A stretch of DNA of 64,000 bases, from contig JAWUZG010000001.1 of assembly GCA_036785705.1 (NCBI GenBank), forward strand, positions 8,432,001 through 8,496,000. The letters run 5' to 3'. This DNA is from Acanthornis magna (Eukaryota; Chordata; Aves; Passeriformes; Acanthizidae). Within the stretch, counting starts at the first letter, position 1. Each line of letters starts with the position of its first letter. The notes below the pieces were generated by a model. It ran no database searches. It was given only the letters and a program-made list of their open reading frames with translations, and was not told the DNA's origin. Shown one piece after another: positions 62,606 through 64,000 of the stretch. The position numbers and the translations under genes were made by a program.

Positions 62606-64000
62606 GTATTTCGTTGTCTGTTATGAGCTGAGGTGCTTTTTTCCCCCTTCTTCTGATTATGAAAGTTTGCTGATTTTTTGCCTTTAGCTAAAGAAGAGAG
62701 AAATTATTTATAAGCTTTTTATAAACCTGGAACAAAAGGTTTTGAAATTACTGATGAAGAGCAGCAATAATGAGATTAGGGACCTGTAATAGGCAGATAA
62801 ATAGGAATAGCTGTAAGGAGAAATATATTTTAATTTATAGCCATTTGTGACTTTCAAATAATTAGGTAGGAATTTTATGTGTTCCTATTTACAGGAAAAT
62901 CTTTATATCATCTAAGTCAATAAGACTTTTGGCAGAAGGTTCAATAGCAAATGCCATTTGAAAAAATGTTTTAAGGTTGAATGTGTGAAGCAACAAGTTA
63001 GGGATCTATCTACATGCAGTTTTTCATCTTGGGAATATATGTCAGAACTCAGTGTATTAATGATTTTCTGTATTTTTTCTATGTCAGAATTTCAGAGAGG
63101 GGGGAAATTGAGTTATTTATAGACTTCTTCTCCATAATTATAAATGTGATCCATATTCAAGGTTAAAAGAAATGGGGAGGAACTATATTGGGAAATGCTT
63201 ATTAATCATGTTGGATTCGATTTATAGATATGCCTTCCATAGTGGAATATGATACACCAGTTAGTGGCTAAACAGTAGTTTAAATTGTTTTGTCAAATTC
63301 AGTGGCAAATACAAGGTTTTTTACTCAATTTTTTCCACACTTGCACTGCTTTGCTGAGATGTTGTAGTGACCTTTTTTGGTGGTGGAAATAAAATATGAA
63401 TCCTTGTTTGTGATAGTGTCTCTTTCAATTGTGAGTTCTATCAGAAATAAATAATACATTATATAACACTTATATGATCGCTAAGTACAGCACATTTTAT
63501 TCTGGTTACACGTGTACTAAAAACACTGAGCAGTGCAGAGAGATTTTGAACCAATGTTTTTTGATTAATAAGAAGTGGGAAACTGATGCAAGGTCAAGGG
63601 AAACATAATACCTAATGCATTATTATTTAGATACAAAGGTGCATACATACCTTTAGATATAGGTAGTTATATAATAACAATATATTCAAGTTTTGTGCAG
63701 AAAAAAATTGACAGTTGTGTCTATAATCCTATATGAATTTTTTGAACTGTACAGATTTAGCCAGTTATCTGTCATGAACTGTTTTTAACCTTTACAATTA
63801 TCAATAGTAAAAAATATTGTACCAAGCACATACCTTAACGACAAAGCTCTTTGTGCTTTTGTCCTCCATCATGACAGAAACACAAAGGAAAATGAGTCAC
63901 AAGTGATTCATTGCTTCCATCAGAGCAATATAATTTTAAATTGTACTTTCATTTATCTTTTCCCTGACAGGAGGCATTGTTGATAAGGACCTTCGTCACT
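62606..64000. other. AT-rich DNA, probably intronic if the upstream exon is real
   Basis: No coding sequence, repeat or RNA gene is recognised in this last stretch. There are no notable simple repeats beyond short A and T runs. Confidence 0.5.

Overview
This window looks like nuclear DNA of a bird, most likely a passerine songbird. It has AT-rich, CpG-poor single-copy sequence with few open frames. It carries CR1 LINEs whose 3' ends match the avian CR1 consensus I know from general familiarity (a terminal ATTCTATGATTCT motif). I saw no SINEs of mammalian type, and there are retroviral LTRs with the usual vertebrate layout. The passerine assignment rests on the LTR content and is inference. 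I found no protein-coding gene, tRNA, rRNA or operon that I can defend. The longest open frames are either read-through of a minisatellite or unrecognisable single frames in AT-rich DNA. The window is probably intergenic desert or the inside of very long introns.

Layout. 1-11.3 kb: single-copy DNA with two weak exon-like signals (973-1155 and 1320-1491). 11.36-11.68 kb: an old, diverged minus-strand CR1. 11.7-22.5 kb: single-copy DNA, with a G-rich/C-rich foldback near 19.73-19.86 kb and a homeodomain-motif cluster near 21.9 kb. 22.5-23.2 kb: a plus-strand CR1 that keeps its 3' end but is internally deleted. 23.2-38.5 kb: single-copy DNA with an ATT microsatellite and an 81-bp tandem duplication at 33.9 kb. 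38.5-41.0 kb: the only complex region. It holds a retroviral R-U5-like end, a GC-rich CpG-dense block with a 35-unit 10-bp minisatellite, a tRNA-Pro-like primer binding site, and a minus-strand solo LTR with 4-bp target duplications. 42.2-42.6 kb: a 5'-truncated minus-strand CR1. 42.6-53.1 kb: single-copy DNA with a polypurine tract and a 41-bp perfect hairpin palindrome. 53.1-53.6 kb: a plus-strand LTR. 53.6-64 kb: single-copy DNA with a 36-A tract. Near 62.35-62.6 kb a CpG-enriched block ends in a good splice donor and may be a 5' exon of a gene continuing to the right.

Nothing here forms a pathway. What ties features together is repeat biology: three CR1 insertions of different ages, at least two LTR families, and a minisatellite inside retroviral debris. 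The 38.5-41.0 kb block and the 51.0 kb palindrome deserve most attention. I see no clear new biological system.
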